64,000 nt of DNA from Aquabacter sp040755535. Lineage in GTDB: Bacteria > Pseudomonadota > Alphaproteobacteria > Rhizobiales > Xanthobacteraceae. The notes below the pieces were generated by a model that ran no database searches, was not told where the DNA came from, and saw only the letters and a list, made by a program, of their open reading frames with translations. The DNA lies in the NCBI GenBank assembly GCA_040755535.1, contig JBFMAV010000015.1, positions 9,053 to 73,052 of the forward strand. The letters run 5' to 3'. Position numbers and translations under genes: made by a program. This document shows, one piece after another, positions 1 to 8,528 of this stretch (position 1 is the stretch's first letter; the number at the start of each line of letters is the position of its first letter).

Positions 1-1
1 C

Positions 2-571
2 ATGGGCGATCTCGGCCGCGACCTCCTGAACATTCTCGACGCGCTCGACATCGAGGCGGCCCATCTGTGCGGCCTGTCGCTGGGCGGCATGGTGGGCCAG
101 TGGATGGCGGTGAATGCGCCGCGCCGCCTGCGCAAGATGGTGCTCGCCAACACCACCGCCCATGCCGGGCCGCCGCGCCTGTGGGAAGGGCGCATCCGCC
201 ATGTGCGCAAGTCGGGCGTCGAACCCATCGCCGACGCCGTGATCGAAAGCTGGTTCACGCCGGCCTTTCGCGCGGCCCATCCCGCGCAGGTGGCGCGGGT
301 GCGCGCCATGATCGTCGCGACGCCCGCCAGCGGCTATATGGGCACCAGCTGCGCCATGCGGGACATGGATTTCCGCGCGGCGCTGAAGAGCGTTGCCGTG
401 CCGGCTTTGGTCATTGTCGGCCAGCAGGATCGCTCCACCCCTCCGGCCTGGGGCGACCTGATCGCCGCGCACCTGCCCGGCGCGCGGCGGGCCGAATTGG
501 AGTGCGGCCATATGTCGGTCATCGAGCAGCCCGAGGCATTCGCGGATCTGGTTGAAGGCTTTCTGAAATAG
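2..571 (+). CDS. pcaD: alpha/beta hydrolase, 3-oxoadipate enol-lactonase (PcaD)-like, 5'-truncated by window edge
   Basis: C-terminal 189 residues of an alpha/beta-hydrolase; the usual length of PcaD is about 260, so the true start lies upstream of the window and the first ATG here is only an internal Met. Visible catalytic triad: Ser in GLSLGG, Asp in GQQDRSTPP, His in CGHMSVIEQPE. The stretch around LANTTA and the cap region with WFTPAF resemble PcaD, which opens 3-oxoadipate enol-lactone in the beta-ketoadipate pathway for aromatic acids. No other pca gene is in the window, so a different ester or lactone substrate remains possible. Confidence 0.7.
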   Translation: MGDLGRDLLNILDALDIEAAHLCGLSLGGMVGQWMAVNAPRRLRKMVLANTTAHAGPPRLWEGRIRHVRKSGVEPIADAVIESWFTPAFRAAHPAQVARVRAMIVATPASGYMGTSCAMRDMDFRAALKSVAVPALVIVGQQDRSTPPAWGDLIAAHLPGARRAELECGHMSVIEQPEAFADLVEGFLK

Positions 572-655
572 CTGATCGCCATTGTAACCGACATGCGATT
601 GACGCTGAATGCAGTCTATTGCGCTGCGGAATATCGGCGGGAGGCGGGGACGATC

Positions 656-1849
656 ATGGCGGGACAAGAAAAGAGCGGCTCGGCGGCACATGCGGAGGGC
701 GCGCACGGCGGCCATGGGCACGACGCACCCTCCCATCAGGGCCACGCCCATCATGATCACGACCCTGCCGGGCATGAGGGCCACAGTCACAAGGCGCACG
801 ATCACAAGTCTCACGATCATGAGGCCAAAAAAGCCAAGGCCAAAGATACCGAGGCTCAGAAGGGAAAGGTCGAGGCCCACGACCATTCCGGCCATGATCA
901 TGCGGGGCACGACCACGCCCACGACGCCCATGGCGGCCATTCCCACGGCCATGGCGGGCATGATCACGCCCATGCCATGCCGAAATCCCTGCGGGCCTTC
1001 GCCATCGGCGCCTCGGTCAATTTCGGCTTCGTTCTGATCGAGGCCGGCTTCGGCTTCTTCTCCGGCTCGCTCGCCTTGCTGGCGGACGCGGGTCACAATC
1101 TGTCCGATGTCCTCGGCTTGCTGCTCGCCTGGGCGGCGGCCTGGCTGTCGCAGCGCCCGCCCTCCGCCAAGCGCACCTTCGGCCTTGGCCGCTCCTCCAT
1201 CCTCGCGGCCTTGGCGAACGCCATCATTCTGCTGGTGGGCACCGGCGGCATCATCGTGGAGGCCATTTCACGCTTCGACAGTCCCGAGCCCATCGAGACC
1301 GGCATCGTGATGATCGTCGCGCTGATCGGCATCGGCGTGAATTTCGGCACGGCGATGCTGTTCATGGCCGACCGCAAGGAAGACCTGAACGTGCGCGGCG
1401 CCTTCGTCCATCTGGTGGCGGATGCTGCCGTGTCGCTCGGAGTGGTGATCGCGGCCGGCGTCATCGCGCTGACCGGGTGGCTGTGGCTCGATCCGGTGGT
1501 GAGCCTTGCCATCGCGGCGGCCATCATTCTCGGCACCTGGGGCCTGTTCCGCGACAGCGTGGACATGGCCATGGACGCGGTGCCCGCCGGCATCGACGCG
1601 GAGGCGGTGCGGTCCTATCTCGCCGCCCGCCCCGGCGTCACCGAGGTGCACGATCTTCACATCTGGGCGCTCTCCACCACGGAAAATGCGCTGACCGCCC
1701 ATCTGGTGCGCCCCGGCGCGAGCCTGGACGACGCCTTCCTCATGCAGACGGCGGACGAATTGCGGGCGACGTTCCGCATCGGCCATGCCGCCATCCAGGT
1801 GGAGGCGGGCGAGGTGCCCTGCCGCCTCGCCCCTGTCCATGTGGTGTGA
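656..1849 (+). CDS. cation diffusion facilitator (Zn/Co/Ni/Cd efflux) with long His-rich N-terminus
   Basis: 397-residue inner-membrane CDF transporter that would export divalent metal ions in exchange for protons. Residues 1 to about 103 are a cytoplasmic tail with many His in HDHxGH-type repeats, split by a Lys/Ala-rich spacer. Six membrane segments follow; HxxxD metal-site motifs are seen in DAGHNLSD (TM2) and HLVADAAVS (TM5), the H/D pattern typical of Zn/Co/Cd members. A cytoplasmic C-terminal domain ends the protein. The start was set at the ATG after a GGAGGC-like ribosome site; an in-frame ATG 63 bases upstream adds a segment unlike the family. Substrate metal cannot be read from sequence. 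Confidence 0.9.
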   Translation: MAGQEKSGSAAHAEGAHGGHGHDAPSHQGHAHHDHDPAGHEGHSHKAHDHKSHDHEAKKAKAKDTEAQKGKVEAHDHSGHDHAGHDHAHDAHGGHSHGHGGHDHAHAMPKSLRAFAIGASVNFGFVLIEAGFGFFSGSLALLADAGHNLSDVLGLLLAWAAAWLSQRPPSAKRTFGLGRSSILAALANAIILLVGTGGIIVEAISRFDSPEPIETGIVMIVALIGIGVNFGTAMLFMADRKEDLNVRGAFVHLVADAAVSLGVVIAAGVIALTGWLWLDPVVSLAIAAAIILGTWGLFRDSVDMAMDAVPAGIDAEAVRSYLAARPGVTEVHDLHIWALSTTENALTAHLVRPGASLDDAFLMQTADELRATFRIGHAAIQVEAGEVPCRLAPVHVV

Positions 1850-1900
1850 CGCGCGTGCCGGCCGCGCCGTCGCCGCCTGATCTCTACAGGTGCCGCTGAC

Positions 1901-2134
1901 TCAGGCGGCCTTGACCGGCGCCAGCCCCTTCAGGGCCTCCAGGGCGATGGGGGAGAGCCCTTCGCCGCCGCGCGCGATGTGCTCGGCGATGCCGGCGCGC
2001 ATGCGCGGGTCCCAGAATTTCTGGATGTGCTCGCGCGTGCCGGCCACGGCCGTGTCTTGGGGCTGCGTCGCGAAGAAGGTGGCGATCTGGTTCGCCATAT
2101 AGACGAGGCGGTCGTTGGTGGTCTTATGCGACAT
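1901..2134 (-). CDS. fdsD: formate dehydrogenase delta subunit FdsD
   Basis: 77-residue protein starting MSHKTTNDRLVYMANQ with the FdsD signature of a MANQIA-FFATQP-type helix followed by HIQKFWDPRMR. FdsD is the small subunit of the soluble NAD-dependent molybdenum formate dehydrogenase, needed for assembly. It is the last gene of the fds operon and its start overlaps the end of fdhD by 11 bases, which implies translational coupling. A longer upstream extension of this frame lies inside fdhD and is not expected to be translated. Confidence 0.9.
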   Translation of the reverse strand: MSHKTTNDRLVYMANQIATFFATQPQDTAVAGTREHIQKFWDPRMRAGIAEHIARGGEGLSPIALEALKGLAPVKAA

Positions 2135-2978
2135 GGCTCTGCCGTGAGGGTTCGTCCGGCGCGATGCGACCGGGATGGGTGAAGAGTTCAAATCCGTCCG
2201 CCCGGACAATGGCGGCAAGCGTGATGCCGGCAGCATCCGCCGTGCGGACCGCGAGCGAGGTGGGGGCGGAGACGGCGGCGAGGATGCCGACCCCGAGCAC
2301 GGCGGCTTTCTGGACCATTTCGATGGAGACGCGGCTGGTCAGCAGCAGCGCGCCCCGCGCAGGGGCCGCATCCAGCCTCGCCACCTTGCCCACGAGCTTG
2401 TCCAGGGCATTGTGGCGGCCCACATCCTCGCAGACAGCCAGGAGGCCAAGCCCGGGCTCGAAATAGCCGGCGGCATGCACTGCGCGGGTCTCGTGATTGA
2501 GCGCCTGGGCCGGACCCAAGAGCGCCATGGCCGCCAGCAAGTCCTGCGGGCACAAACGCGCCTGCGAGGTCACCAGGGCGGCGGGCTTCACCGCCTCCGC
2601 GAGGCTCTCCACGCCGCACAGGCCGCAGCCGGTCGGCCCCGCCAGATGACGGCGGCGCGCGGTGAGGTTGGCCATCTTCTCCGGCGCGATCCACATGCGC
2701 GCCTCGATGCCGTCCTCCACCGCGATCACGTCGAGGGAGAGAATGTCCGCGGCGCCGGTGATGATGCCTTCGGTGAGCGAAAAGCCGAGCGCGAAGTCGG
2801 CGATGTCCAGCGGCGTCGCCATCATCACCGCATGGGTGGTGCCGTTGTAGGTGAGGGCGACGGGCGTCTCTTCCGGCACGGCCCGCTCGCCGCGCGTGGT
2901 CGCGCCGTCCTTCCACGCCTCGCGGGCGAGGCGGCGGACGGGCGGGGGAAAGTCCGGGATGGCGGGGTCGTCAGTCAT
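2124..2978 (-). CDS. fdhD: formate dehydrogenase sulfurtransferase FdhD (FdsC)
   Basis: 284-residue FdhD family protein. It passes sulfur from a cysteine desulfurase to the bis-MGD cofactor of formate dehydrogenase, and without it the enzyme is inactive. The CxxC motif is in GPTGCGLCGVES and the nucleotide-binding region follows; the GRHNALDKLVG and TSRVSIEMVQKA stretches are typical of the family. In Rhodobacter-type operons this gene is called fdsC and sits between fdsA and fdsD, as here. A gap of about 250 bases holding a REP-like pair separates it from fdsA. Confidence 0.95.
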   Translation of the reverse strand: MTDDPAIPDFPPPVRRLAREAWKDGATTRGERAVPEETPVALTYNGTTHAVMMATPLDIADFALGFSLTEGIITGAADILSLDVIAVEDGIEARMWIAPEKMANLTARRRHLAGPTGCGLCGVESLAEAVKPAALVTSQARLCPQDLLAAMALLGPAQALNHETRAVHAAGYFEPGLGLLAVCEDVGRHNALDKLVGKVARLDAAPARGALLLTSRVSIEMVQKAAVLGVGILAAVSAPTSLAVRTADAAGITLAAIVRADGFELFTHPGRIAPDEPSRQSHVA

Positions 2979-3068
2979 GGCGCGTACCGGCGAGGGATGA
3001 TCCCTTCAAGGTCGTGCGGGCGGAGGGAGAGTTCAAGCAGGTTCTGGCCTTAGTCGCCCGCCAAAGTC

Positions 3069-3092
3069 CCCTCTCCCGCTTGCGGGGGAGGG
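3069..3092. repeat. REP-like palindromic unit, left arm of an inverted pair
   Basis: A 24-base imperfect palindrome (CCCTCTCCCGC, two-base loop, GCGGGGGAGGG). Its reverse complement matches the unit at 3154-3177 with a single mismatch, so the two form a BIME-like inverted pair in the fdsA-fdhD gap. It may stabilise the upstream fdsA message or mark a spacing between mRNA segments. Confidence 0.7.
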
Positions 3093-3153
3093 TGAGGGAG
3101 GGGACACTCAAGCGGAGCGGCATTTGAAGACCTTGATGGGGCGCTCCATTTCC

Positions 3154-3177
3154 CCCTCCCCCGCCAGCGGGAGAGGG
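3154..3177. repeat. REP-like palindromic unit, right arm of an inverted pair
   Basis: A 24-base unit (CCCTCCCCCGC, CA, GCGGGAGAGGG), the inverted partner of the unit at 3069-3092 with 23 of 24 positions identical. Such purine/pyrimidine-rich palindromes are common intergenic repeats in high-GC alphaproteobacteria. No transposase is nearby. Confidence 0.7.
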
Positions 3178-3226
3178 AGTGCGTCGCCCTTGTGGGAGAG
3201 CGGCGGCATGACCGCGGGTCCCCCGC

Positions 3227-6058
3227 TCACTCGGCCGCGATGCGGCGGCTCTCGCGGGACAGGCGCTCATATTCCTCCTGCCAGTCGGTCGGACCGTTGG
3301 AGGGCGAGACCTGCACGGCCGTCACCTTGTATTCCGGGCAGTTCGTGGCCCAGTCGGAATAGTCGGTGGTCACCACGTTCGCCTGGGTCACCGGATGGTG
3401 GAAGGTGGTGTAGACCACGCCCGGCTGCATGCGCTCGCTGATGACCGCACGCAGCGAGGTCGAGCCGGCGCGGCTGTCGAGGCGCACGAAGTCGCCATCG
3501 CGGATGCCCCGGTTCTCCGCATCGTGCGGGTGGATCTCCAGCACGTCCTCCGCATGCCAGGCCACATTCTCCGTGCGGCGCGTCTGGGCGCCCACATTGT
3601 ATTGGGAGAGGATGCGTCCGGTGGTCAGCAGCAGCGGGAAGCGCGGGCCGGTCCGCTCGTCGGTCGGCACATATTCGGTCAGGACGAACTTGCCCTTGCC
3701 GCGCACGAAGCCGCCGATATGCATGATGGGGGTGCCTTCCGGCGCCTTGTCGTTGCAGGGCCACTGCACCGAGCCCATCTCGTCCAGCTTCTTGTAGGAG
3801 ACGCCGGCGAAGGAGGGGGTGAGGCGGGCGATCTCGTCCATGATCTCGCCGGGATGGGCATAGTCCATCTCATAGCCCAGCGCCTTGGCGAGCATCATGG
3901 TGACTTCCCAGTCCGCATAGCCGTTCTTGGGCGCCATCACCTTGCGCACGCGCTGGATGCGGCGCTCGGCATTGGTGAAGGTGCCGTCCTTCTCCAGGAA
4001 GGAGCAGCCCGGCAGGAAGACGTGGGCGTAATTGGCGGTCTCGTTCAGGAACAGGTCCTGCACCACCAGGCATTCCAGCGCGCCGAGGCCGGCCGAGACA
4101 TGCTTGGTGTCGGGGTCGGACTGAAGAATGTCCTCGCCCTGCACATACATGCCCTTGAAGGTGCCATCGACCGCCGCGTCGAACATGTTGGGGATGCGCA
4201 GGCCCGGCTCGTCATCGAGCGTCACGCCCCACAGCGCCTCGAAGGCGGAGCGGGTGGCATCGTCCGAAATGTGGCGGTAGCCCGGCAGTTCGTGCGGGAA
4301 CGAGCCCATGTCGCACGAGCCCTGCACGTTGTTCTGGCCGCGCAGCGGGTTCACGCCCACGCCCTTGCGGCCGACATTGCCGGTGGCCATGGCGAGGTTG
4401 GCGATGGCCATGACGGTGGTGGAGCCCTGGGAATGCTCCGTCACGCCGAGGCCGTAATAGATGGCCGCGTTGCCGCCCGTGGCATAGAGGCGGGCCGCGC
4501 CGCGCAGAGCCTTGGGATCGACGCCGGTGTATTTCTCGATGGCCTCCGGGCTGTGGCGCTCGTCGGCGACGAAGGCAGCCCAATCCTGGAATTCGTCCCA
4601 GTCGCACCGCTCGCGCACGAAGGCTTCGTTCACCAGGCCCTCGGTGACGATCACATGGGCCAGCGCCGTGACGATGGCGACATTGGTGCCCGGCCGCAGG
4701 GGCAAATGATAGTCGGCGGTCACATGGGGCGTGCGCACGAGGTCGATCTTGCGCGGATCGACGACGATCAGCTTCGCGCCCTGGCGCAGCCGCTTCTTCA
4801 TGCGCGAGCCGAACACCGGGTGGCCGTCCGTGGGGTTGGCGCCGATGACGAGGATGACATCGCTGTCTTCGACGGAATCGAAGTCCTGCGTGCCCGCCGA
4901 GGTGCCATAGGTCTGGGACAGGCCATAGCCGGTGGGCGAGTGGCAGACGCGGGCGCAGGTGTCGACATTGTTGTTGCCGAAGGCGCCGCGGATCAGCTTC
5001 TGGACCAGATAGGTCTCTTCATTGGTGCAGCGCGAGGAGGTGATGCCGCCCACCGAGCGGCGGCCATATTTCTCCTGGATGCGCTTGAACTCGGAGGCGG
5101 CGTATTGGATCGCCTCCTCATAGCTCACTTCCTTCCACGGCTCGTGGATGGAGGAGCGGATCATGGGCTTCAGGATGCGGTCCTTATGGGTCGCATAGCC
5201 ATAGGCGAAGCGGCCCTTCACGCAGCTGTGGCCGCGGTTCGCCTTGCCGTCCTTGTAGGGCACCATGCGCACCAGCTCGTCGCCGCGCATCTCGGCCTTG
5301 AAGGTGCAGCCGACGCCGCAATAGGCGCAGGTGGTGACCAGCGAATGCTCGGGCGTGCCGATGTCGAACATCGCCTTTTCATTCAGCGTCGCCGTGGGGC
5401 AGGCCTGGACGCAGGCGCCGCAGGAGACGCATTCGGAGGAGAGGAAGCTCTCATCCATGCCCGGCGACACGCGCGAGCCGAAGCCGCGCCCGGAAATGGT
5501 CAGCGCGAAAGTGCCCTGCACTTCCTCGCAGGCGCGCACGCAACGATTGCAGACAATGCACTTCGACTTTTCATAGGTGAAATAGGGGTTGGATTCGTCC
5601 TTCCCCATCTTGATGTGGTTCTCGCCCTCATAGCCGTAGCGCACTTCCCGCAGGCCGACGACGCCGGCCATGTCCTGAAGCTCGCAATCGCCATTGGCCG
5701 AGCAGGTCAGGCAGTCCAGCGGGTGGTCGGAGATGTAAAGCTCCATCACGCCCTTGCGGATCTGCTTCAGCCGCTCGGTCTGGGTCTTCACAACCATGCC
5801 GTCCATGACGGGCGTGGTGCAGGAGGCCGGCGTGCCGGCGCGACCCTCGATTTCCACCAGGCAGAGGCGGCAGGAGCCGAACGCCTCCAGCATGTCGGAC
5901 GCGCACAGCTTGGGGATCTGGTTTCCCACCTCCATGGCGGCGCGCATGATGGAGGTGCCTTCCGCCACCTCGACCTTCATGCCGTCAATCACCAGGGAGA
6001 CGATCTTCTCCGACTTGGAGGCCGGGGTGCCGTAGTCGATTTCGTGGATGAGAGACAT
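3227..6058 (-). CDS. fdsA: NAD-dependent formate dehydrogenase alpha subunit (Mo-bisMGD catalytic)
   Basis: 943 residues; oxidises formate to CO2 at a molybdenum centre in the cytoplasm. In order: a plant-type [2Fe-2S] domain (CRLCLVEIEG ... PASC, about 50-80), a NuoG-like His/Cys3 cluster (HPLDCLTCSANGDC), two [4Fe-4S] motifs (CIVCNRCVRAC and CVSCGACVQACP), the CAYCGVGC cluster that opens the molybdopterin domain, the catalytic Cys in VDTCARVCHSPT (Cys, not selenocysteine), and a C-terminal molydopterin dinucleotide-binding domain (TGRILSQYN). Length and domain order match Rhodobacter/Cupriavidus FdsA. Co-transcribed behind fdsB with a 10-base gap. Confidence 0.97.
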   Translation of the reverse strand: MSLIHEIDYGTPASKSEKIVSLVIDGMKVEVAEGTSIMRAAMEVGNQIPKLCASDMLEAFGSCRLCLVEIEGRAGTPASCTTPVMDGMVVKTQTERLKQIRKGVMELYISDHPLDCLTCSANGDCELQDMAGVVGLREVRYGYEGENHIKMGKDESNPYFTYEKSKCIVCNRCVRACEEVQGTFALTISGRGFGSRVSPGMDESFLSSECVSCGACVQACPTATLNEKAMFDIGTPEHSLVTTCAYCGVGCTFKAEMRGDELVRMVPYKDGKANRGHSCVKGRFAYGYATHKDRILKPMIRSSIHEPWKEVSYEEAIQYAASEFKRIQEKYGRRSVGGITSSRCTNEETYLVQKLIRGAFGNNNVDTCARVCHSPTGYGLSQTYGTSAGTQDFDSVEDSDVILVIGANPTDGHPVFGSRMKKRLRQGAKLIVVDPRKIDLVRTPHVTADYHLPLRPGTNVAIVTALAHVIVTEGLVNEAFVRERCDWDEFQDWAAFVADERHSPEAIEKYTGVDPKALRGAARLYATGGNAAIYYGLGVTEHSQGSTTVMAIANLAMATGNVGRKGVGVNPLRGQNNVQGSCDMGSFPHELPGYRHISDDATRSAFEALWGVTLDDEPGLRIPNMFDAAVDGTFKGMYVQGEDILQSDPDTKHVSAGLGALECLVVQDLFLNETANYAHVFLPGCSFLEKDGTFTNAERRIQRVRKVMAPKNGYADWEVTMMLAKALGYEMDYAHPGEIMDEIARLTPSFAGVSYKKLDEMGSVQWPCNDKAPEGTPIMHIGGFVRGKGKFVLTEYVPTDERTGPRFPLLLTTGRILSQYNVGAQTRRTENVAWHAEDVLEIHPHDAENRGIRDGDFVRLDSRAGSTSLRAVISERMQPGVVYTTFHHPVTQANVVTTDYSDWATNCPEYKVTAVQVSPSNGPTDWQEEYERLSRESRRIAAE

Positions 6059-6068
6059 GGCGTTCCTC

Positions 6069-7631
6069 CTATTCGGCGGCTGCGGGCAGGCGGGGCGCCG
6101 CGCCGAAGTCTTCGGGGAAATGGGTGAGCGCGCTGATGACCGGGTAGGGCGTGAAGCCCCCGAGGGCGCACAGCGAACCGAGCTTCATGGTCTGGCAAAG
6201 GTCGGTGAGGATGGCGAGGTTGGCCTCGCGCCGCTCGCCGGCAATGATCTTGTCCAGGGTTTCCTTGCCGCGCGTGGAGCCGATGCGGCAGGGGGTGCAC
6301 TTGCCGCAGCTCTCATGAGCGCAGAATTCCATGGCGAAGCGCGCCATGTGGGCCATGTCGGCGGTGTCGTCGAACACCACGATGCCGCCATGGCCGATCA
6401 GCGCGTCCTTGGCCGCGAACGCCTCATAGTCGAACGGCGTGTCGAACTGGGAGATGGGCAGATAGGCGCCGAGCGGGCCGCCGGCCTGCACCGCCTTCAC
6501 CGGGCGGCCGGAGGCGGTGCCCCCGCCGATGTCATAGACGAGTTCGCCGAGCGGGATGCCGAAGGCGGTCTCGAACAGGCCGCCAAACTTGATGTTGCCG
6601 GCGAGCTGGATGGGCATGGTGCCGCGCGAGCGCCCCATGCCGAAGTCGCGATAGAAGGCGCCGCCCTTCTCCAGGATGACGGGGACGGTGGCGAGCGAGA
6701 TCAGGTTGTTGATGACGGTGGGCTTCTGGAACAGGCCCTTGATGGCCGGGAGCGGCGGCTTGGCGCGCACCACGCCGCGCTTGCCCTCCAGGCTTTCCAG
6801 CAAGGCGGTTTCCTCGCCGCACACATAGGCGCCGGCGCCCATGCGCATTTCCATGTCGAAGGCGAGGCCCGAGCCGAGGATATTGTCGCCCAGCAGCCCC
6901 GCCTTGCGGGCGAGGGCAATGGCCTTTTCCATCACCACCAGGGAGAGGGGATATTCCGAGCGGCAATAGACATAGCCCTTGGTGGCGCCCACGGCGAGGC
7001 CGGCGATGGTCATGCCCTCGATGAGGCAGAAGGGATCCGCCTCCATGATGAGGCGGTCGGCGAAGGTGCCGCTGTCGCCCTCGTCCGCATTGCAGACGAT
7101 ATATTTCTGGTCCGCCGCCGTGGCAGCCACGGTGCGCCACTTGATGCCGGTGGGAAAGCCCGCGCCGCCGCGTCCGCGCAGCCCGCTCTGGAACACCTCT
7201 TCCACGGTCGCCGCCGGGCCGATCTGGACCGCCTTGGCAAGGCCCAGATAGCCGCCATGGGCCTTGTAATCGTCCAGAGAGAGGGGATCGATGATGCCGC
7301 AGCGCGCAAAGGTGAGGCGCGTCTGCCTCTTCAGATAGGGGATCTCGTCCACGACGCCGACGCACAGCGGGTGGGCCTTGCCCTCCATCAGGCCGGCATC
7401 GAGCAGGCCGGCGATGTCGGCCCCCTTCACGGGGCCGTAGCCGACGCGGCCGGCGGGGGTCTCCACCTCCACCAGGGGCTCCAGCCAGAACAGCCCGCGC
7501 GAGCCGTTGCGAACGATCACGGCCTCGATGCCGCGGGCGGCGAGCGCCTCGGCGAGCACGCGGGCGACGCGATCCGCCCCGCAGGCGACGGCGGTGGCGT
7601 CATTGGGAACGAAAATGCGGGGGGTGCTCAT
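6069..7631 (-). CDS. fdsB: NAD-dependent formate dehydrogenase beta subunit (FMN, NAD-binding)
   Basis: 520 residues, related to NuoF with an N-terminal thioredoxin-like domain. It receives electrons from FdsA and reduces NAD+ at FMN. Seen: RGRGGAGFPTGIKW (NADH/FMN site), AGAYVCGEETALLESLEG, and the [4Fe-4S] motif ESCGKCTPCR near the C-terminus. The first ~100 residues carry the fold-like sequence but no Cys quartet. The start ATG overlaps the fdsG stop in ATGA, so a longer upstream frame was rejected. Confidence 0.96.
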   Translation of the reverse strand: MSTPRIFVPNDATAVACGADRVARVLAEALAARGIEAVIVRNGSRGLFWLEPLVEVETPAGRVGYGPVKGADIAGLLDAGLMEGKAHPLCVGVVDEIPYLKRQTRLTFARCGIIDPLSLDDYKAHGGYLGLAKAVQIGPAATVEEVFQSGLRGRGGAGFPTGIKWRTVAATAADQKYIVCNADEGDSGTFADRLIMEADPFCLIEGMTIAGLAVGATKGYVYCRSEYPLSLVVMEKAIALARKAGLLGDNILGSGLAFDMEMRMGAGAYVCGEETALLESLEGKRGVVRAKPPLPAIKGLFQKPTVINNLISLATVPVILEKGGAFYRDFGMGRSRGTMPIQLAGNIKFGGLFETAFGIPLGELVYDIGGGTASGRPVKAVQAGGPLGAYLPISQFDTPFDYEAFAAKDALIGHGGIVVFDDTADMAHMARFAMEFCAHESCGKCTPCRIGSTRGKETLDKIIAGERREANLAILTDLCQTMKLGSLCALGGFTPYPVISALTHFPEDFGAAPRLPAAAE

Positions 7632-8107
7632 TGTCCGGCCTCCGCCGCGAATTCGTCGATGGTCTCGCGGTCGAGGCGGCCGACCAGGCGCCCGTCGATC
7701 AGGGCCGAGGGCGCGCAGGCGCACAGGCCGAGGCAGTAAATGGGCTCAAGCGTCACGCGCCCGTCGGCCGAGGTCTCGCCCATTTCAAGCCCGAGCTTCT
7801 GCTCGGCATAGGCGGTGAGCGCCTCCGACCCCATGGACTGGCACGCCTCGGCGGCGCACAGCTTGATGACATGGCGGCCCGGCGGCTCGCGGCGGAAGTC
7901 ATGATAGAAGGTGACGACGCCGTGGACCTCGGCGCGCGAGAGATTAAGGCGCTCGGCGATCATCGGCACCACCGGCTCGGGCACAAAGCCGAAGGCTTCT
8001 TGGAGGGCGTGCAGAATCGGCATGGTCGCCCCCGCCATGTGGCGGTGCGCCTCGATAATCTGCCCCGCGCGTTCCGCGCTCCACGGTTCGTAAGCGGTCG
8101 CCTGCAT
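7628..8107 (-). CDS. fdsG: NAD-dependent formate dehydrogenase gamma subunit (NuoE-like)
   Basis: 159-residue [2Fe-2S] protein of the NuoE type; shuttles electrons near the FMN site. Cys ligands are visible in KLCAAEACQSMG and YCLGLCACAP. First gene of the fds operon (fdsG-fdsB-fdsA-fdhD-fdsD). The start ATG follows a weak GGGAAGCAAGG ribosome site, with a GC hairpin and two palindromes just upstream. Confidence 0.96.
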   Translation of the reverse strand: MQATAYEPWSAERAGQIIEAHRHMAGATMPILHALQEAFGFVPEPVVPMIAERLNLSRAEVHGVVTFYHDFRREPPGRHVIKLCAAEACQSMGSEALTAYAEQKLGLEMGETSADGRVTLEPIYCLGLCACAPSALIDGRLVGRLDRETIDEFAAEAGQ

Positions 8108-8121
8108 GCCTTGCTTCCCCG

Positions 8122-8143
8122 GCGGGCCTCAGGCCCGCTTTTT
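8122..8143 (-). promoter_or_regulatory. GC hairpin in the fdsG 5' leader
   Basis: GCGGGC/GCCCGC arms with a five-base loop (stem up to 8 pairs if the loop is smaller), flanked by a run of five T on the plus strand. Read on the plus strand it looks like an intrinsic terminator, but no plus-strand gene precedes it; read on the minus strand it is a stem 15 bases before the fdsG ribosome site. It could act as a leader structure or stop antisense transcription. Confidence 0.45.
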
Positions 8144-8174
8144 GTGATCATTACAAGGAGTGTGGCATGCCACA
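8142..8174. promoter_or_regulatory. two adjacent palindromes upstream of fdsG, candidate operator
   Basis: A 14-base perfect palindrome TGTGGCATGCCACA at 8161-8174 and, five bases away, a near-palindrome TTGTGATCATTACAA at 8142-8156 (13 of 15 positions symmetric). They lie 35-67 bases upstream of the fdsG start, where a LysR-type or other activator of formate dehydrogenase could bind. Binding protein is unknown. Confidence 0.5.
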
Positions 8175-8528
8175 TGCGGGGATCAAGCCCGGTCCGCGGA
8201 TGCTGCGATAGAACATTTCTATCGTCGGGACGGTATCGGAAGCGGCGGGTTGGCCTTTTTGTGCCGAACACGGCGGTCGGTCTGGCCTGAAACCGGCCCC
8301 AATCCCACGTTTGTGATCGGCATTCTCTATGCGCCTCGGCGTGGCGGAGGCGCATGTGTCTCCCTCGGCATGCGCTCTGAGGTTGTGGTATCGGGGCAGA
8401 TAAATTTCAGATTGCAATTTCCTGGTGTATACCTCACTGTGAACTGCCTAAGGTTGTGGTTGGGGGCCGCTCCTCTCTCAGGTTGGCCTCGCGACACGCC
8501 TGCAGGCCTCACATTGGAGGACGGACAC
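8175..8528. other. intergenic region between the fds promoter and the aegerolysin gene
   Basis: About 350 bases with no convincing gene. An upstream extension of the aegerolysin frame runs through it but has no family resemblance. A 10-base direct repeat AGGTTGTGGT occurs at 8380-8389 and 8451-8460. The aegerolysin ribosome site GGAGG is at its end. No clear sigma-70 promoter was recognised. Confidence 0.5.

Noticed and set aside
3395..6127. A 910-residue open frame on the plus strand opposite fdsA
   Set aside because: It is the antisense shadow of fdsA, with the Ala/His/Gly-rich composition usual for such frames in high-GC DNA, and has no family resemblance.
8122..8143. Intrinsic terminator on the plus strand upstream of the aegerolysin gene
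   Set aside because: No plus-strand gene precedes it within the intergenic region, so it is listed as a leader hairpin of fdsG instead.
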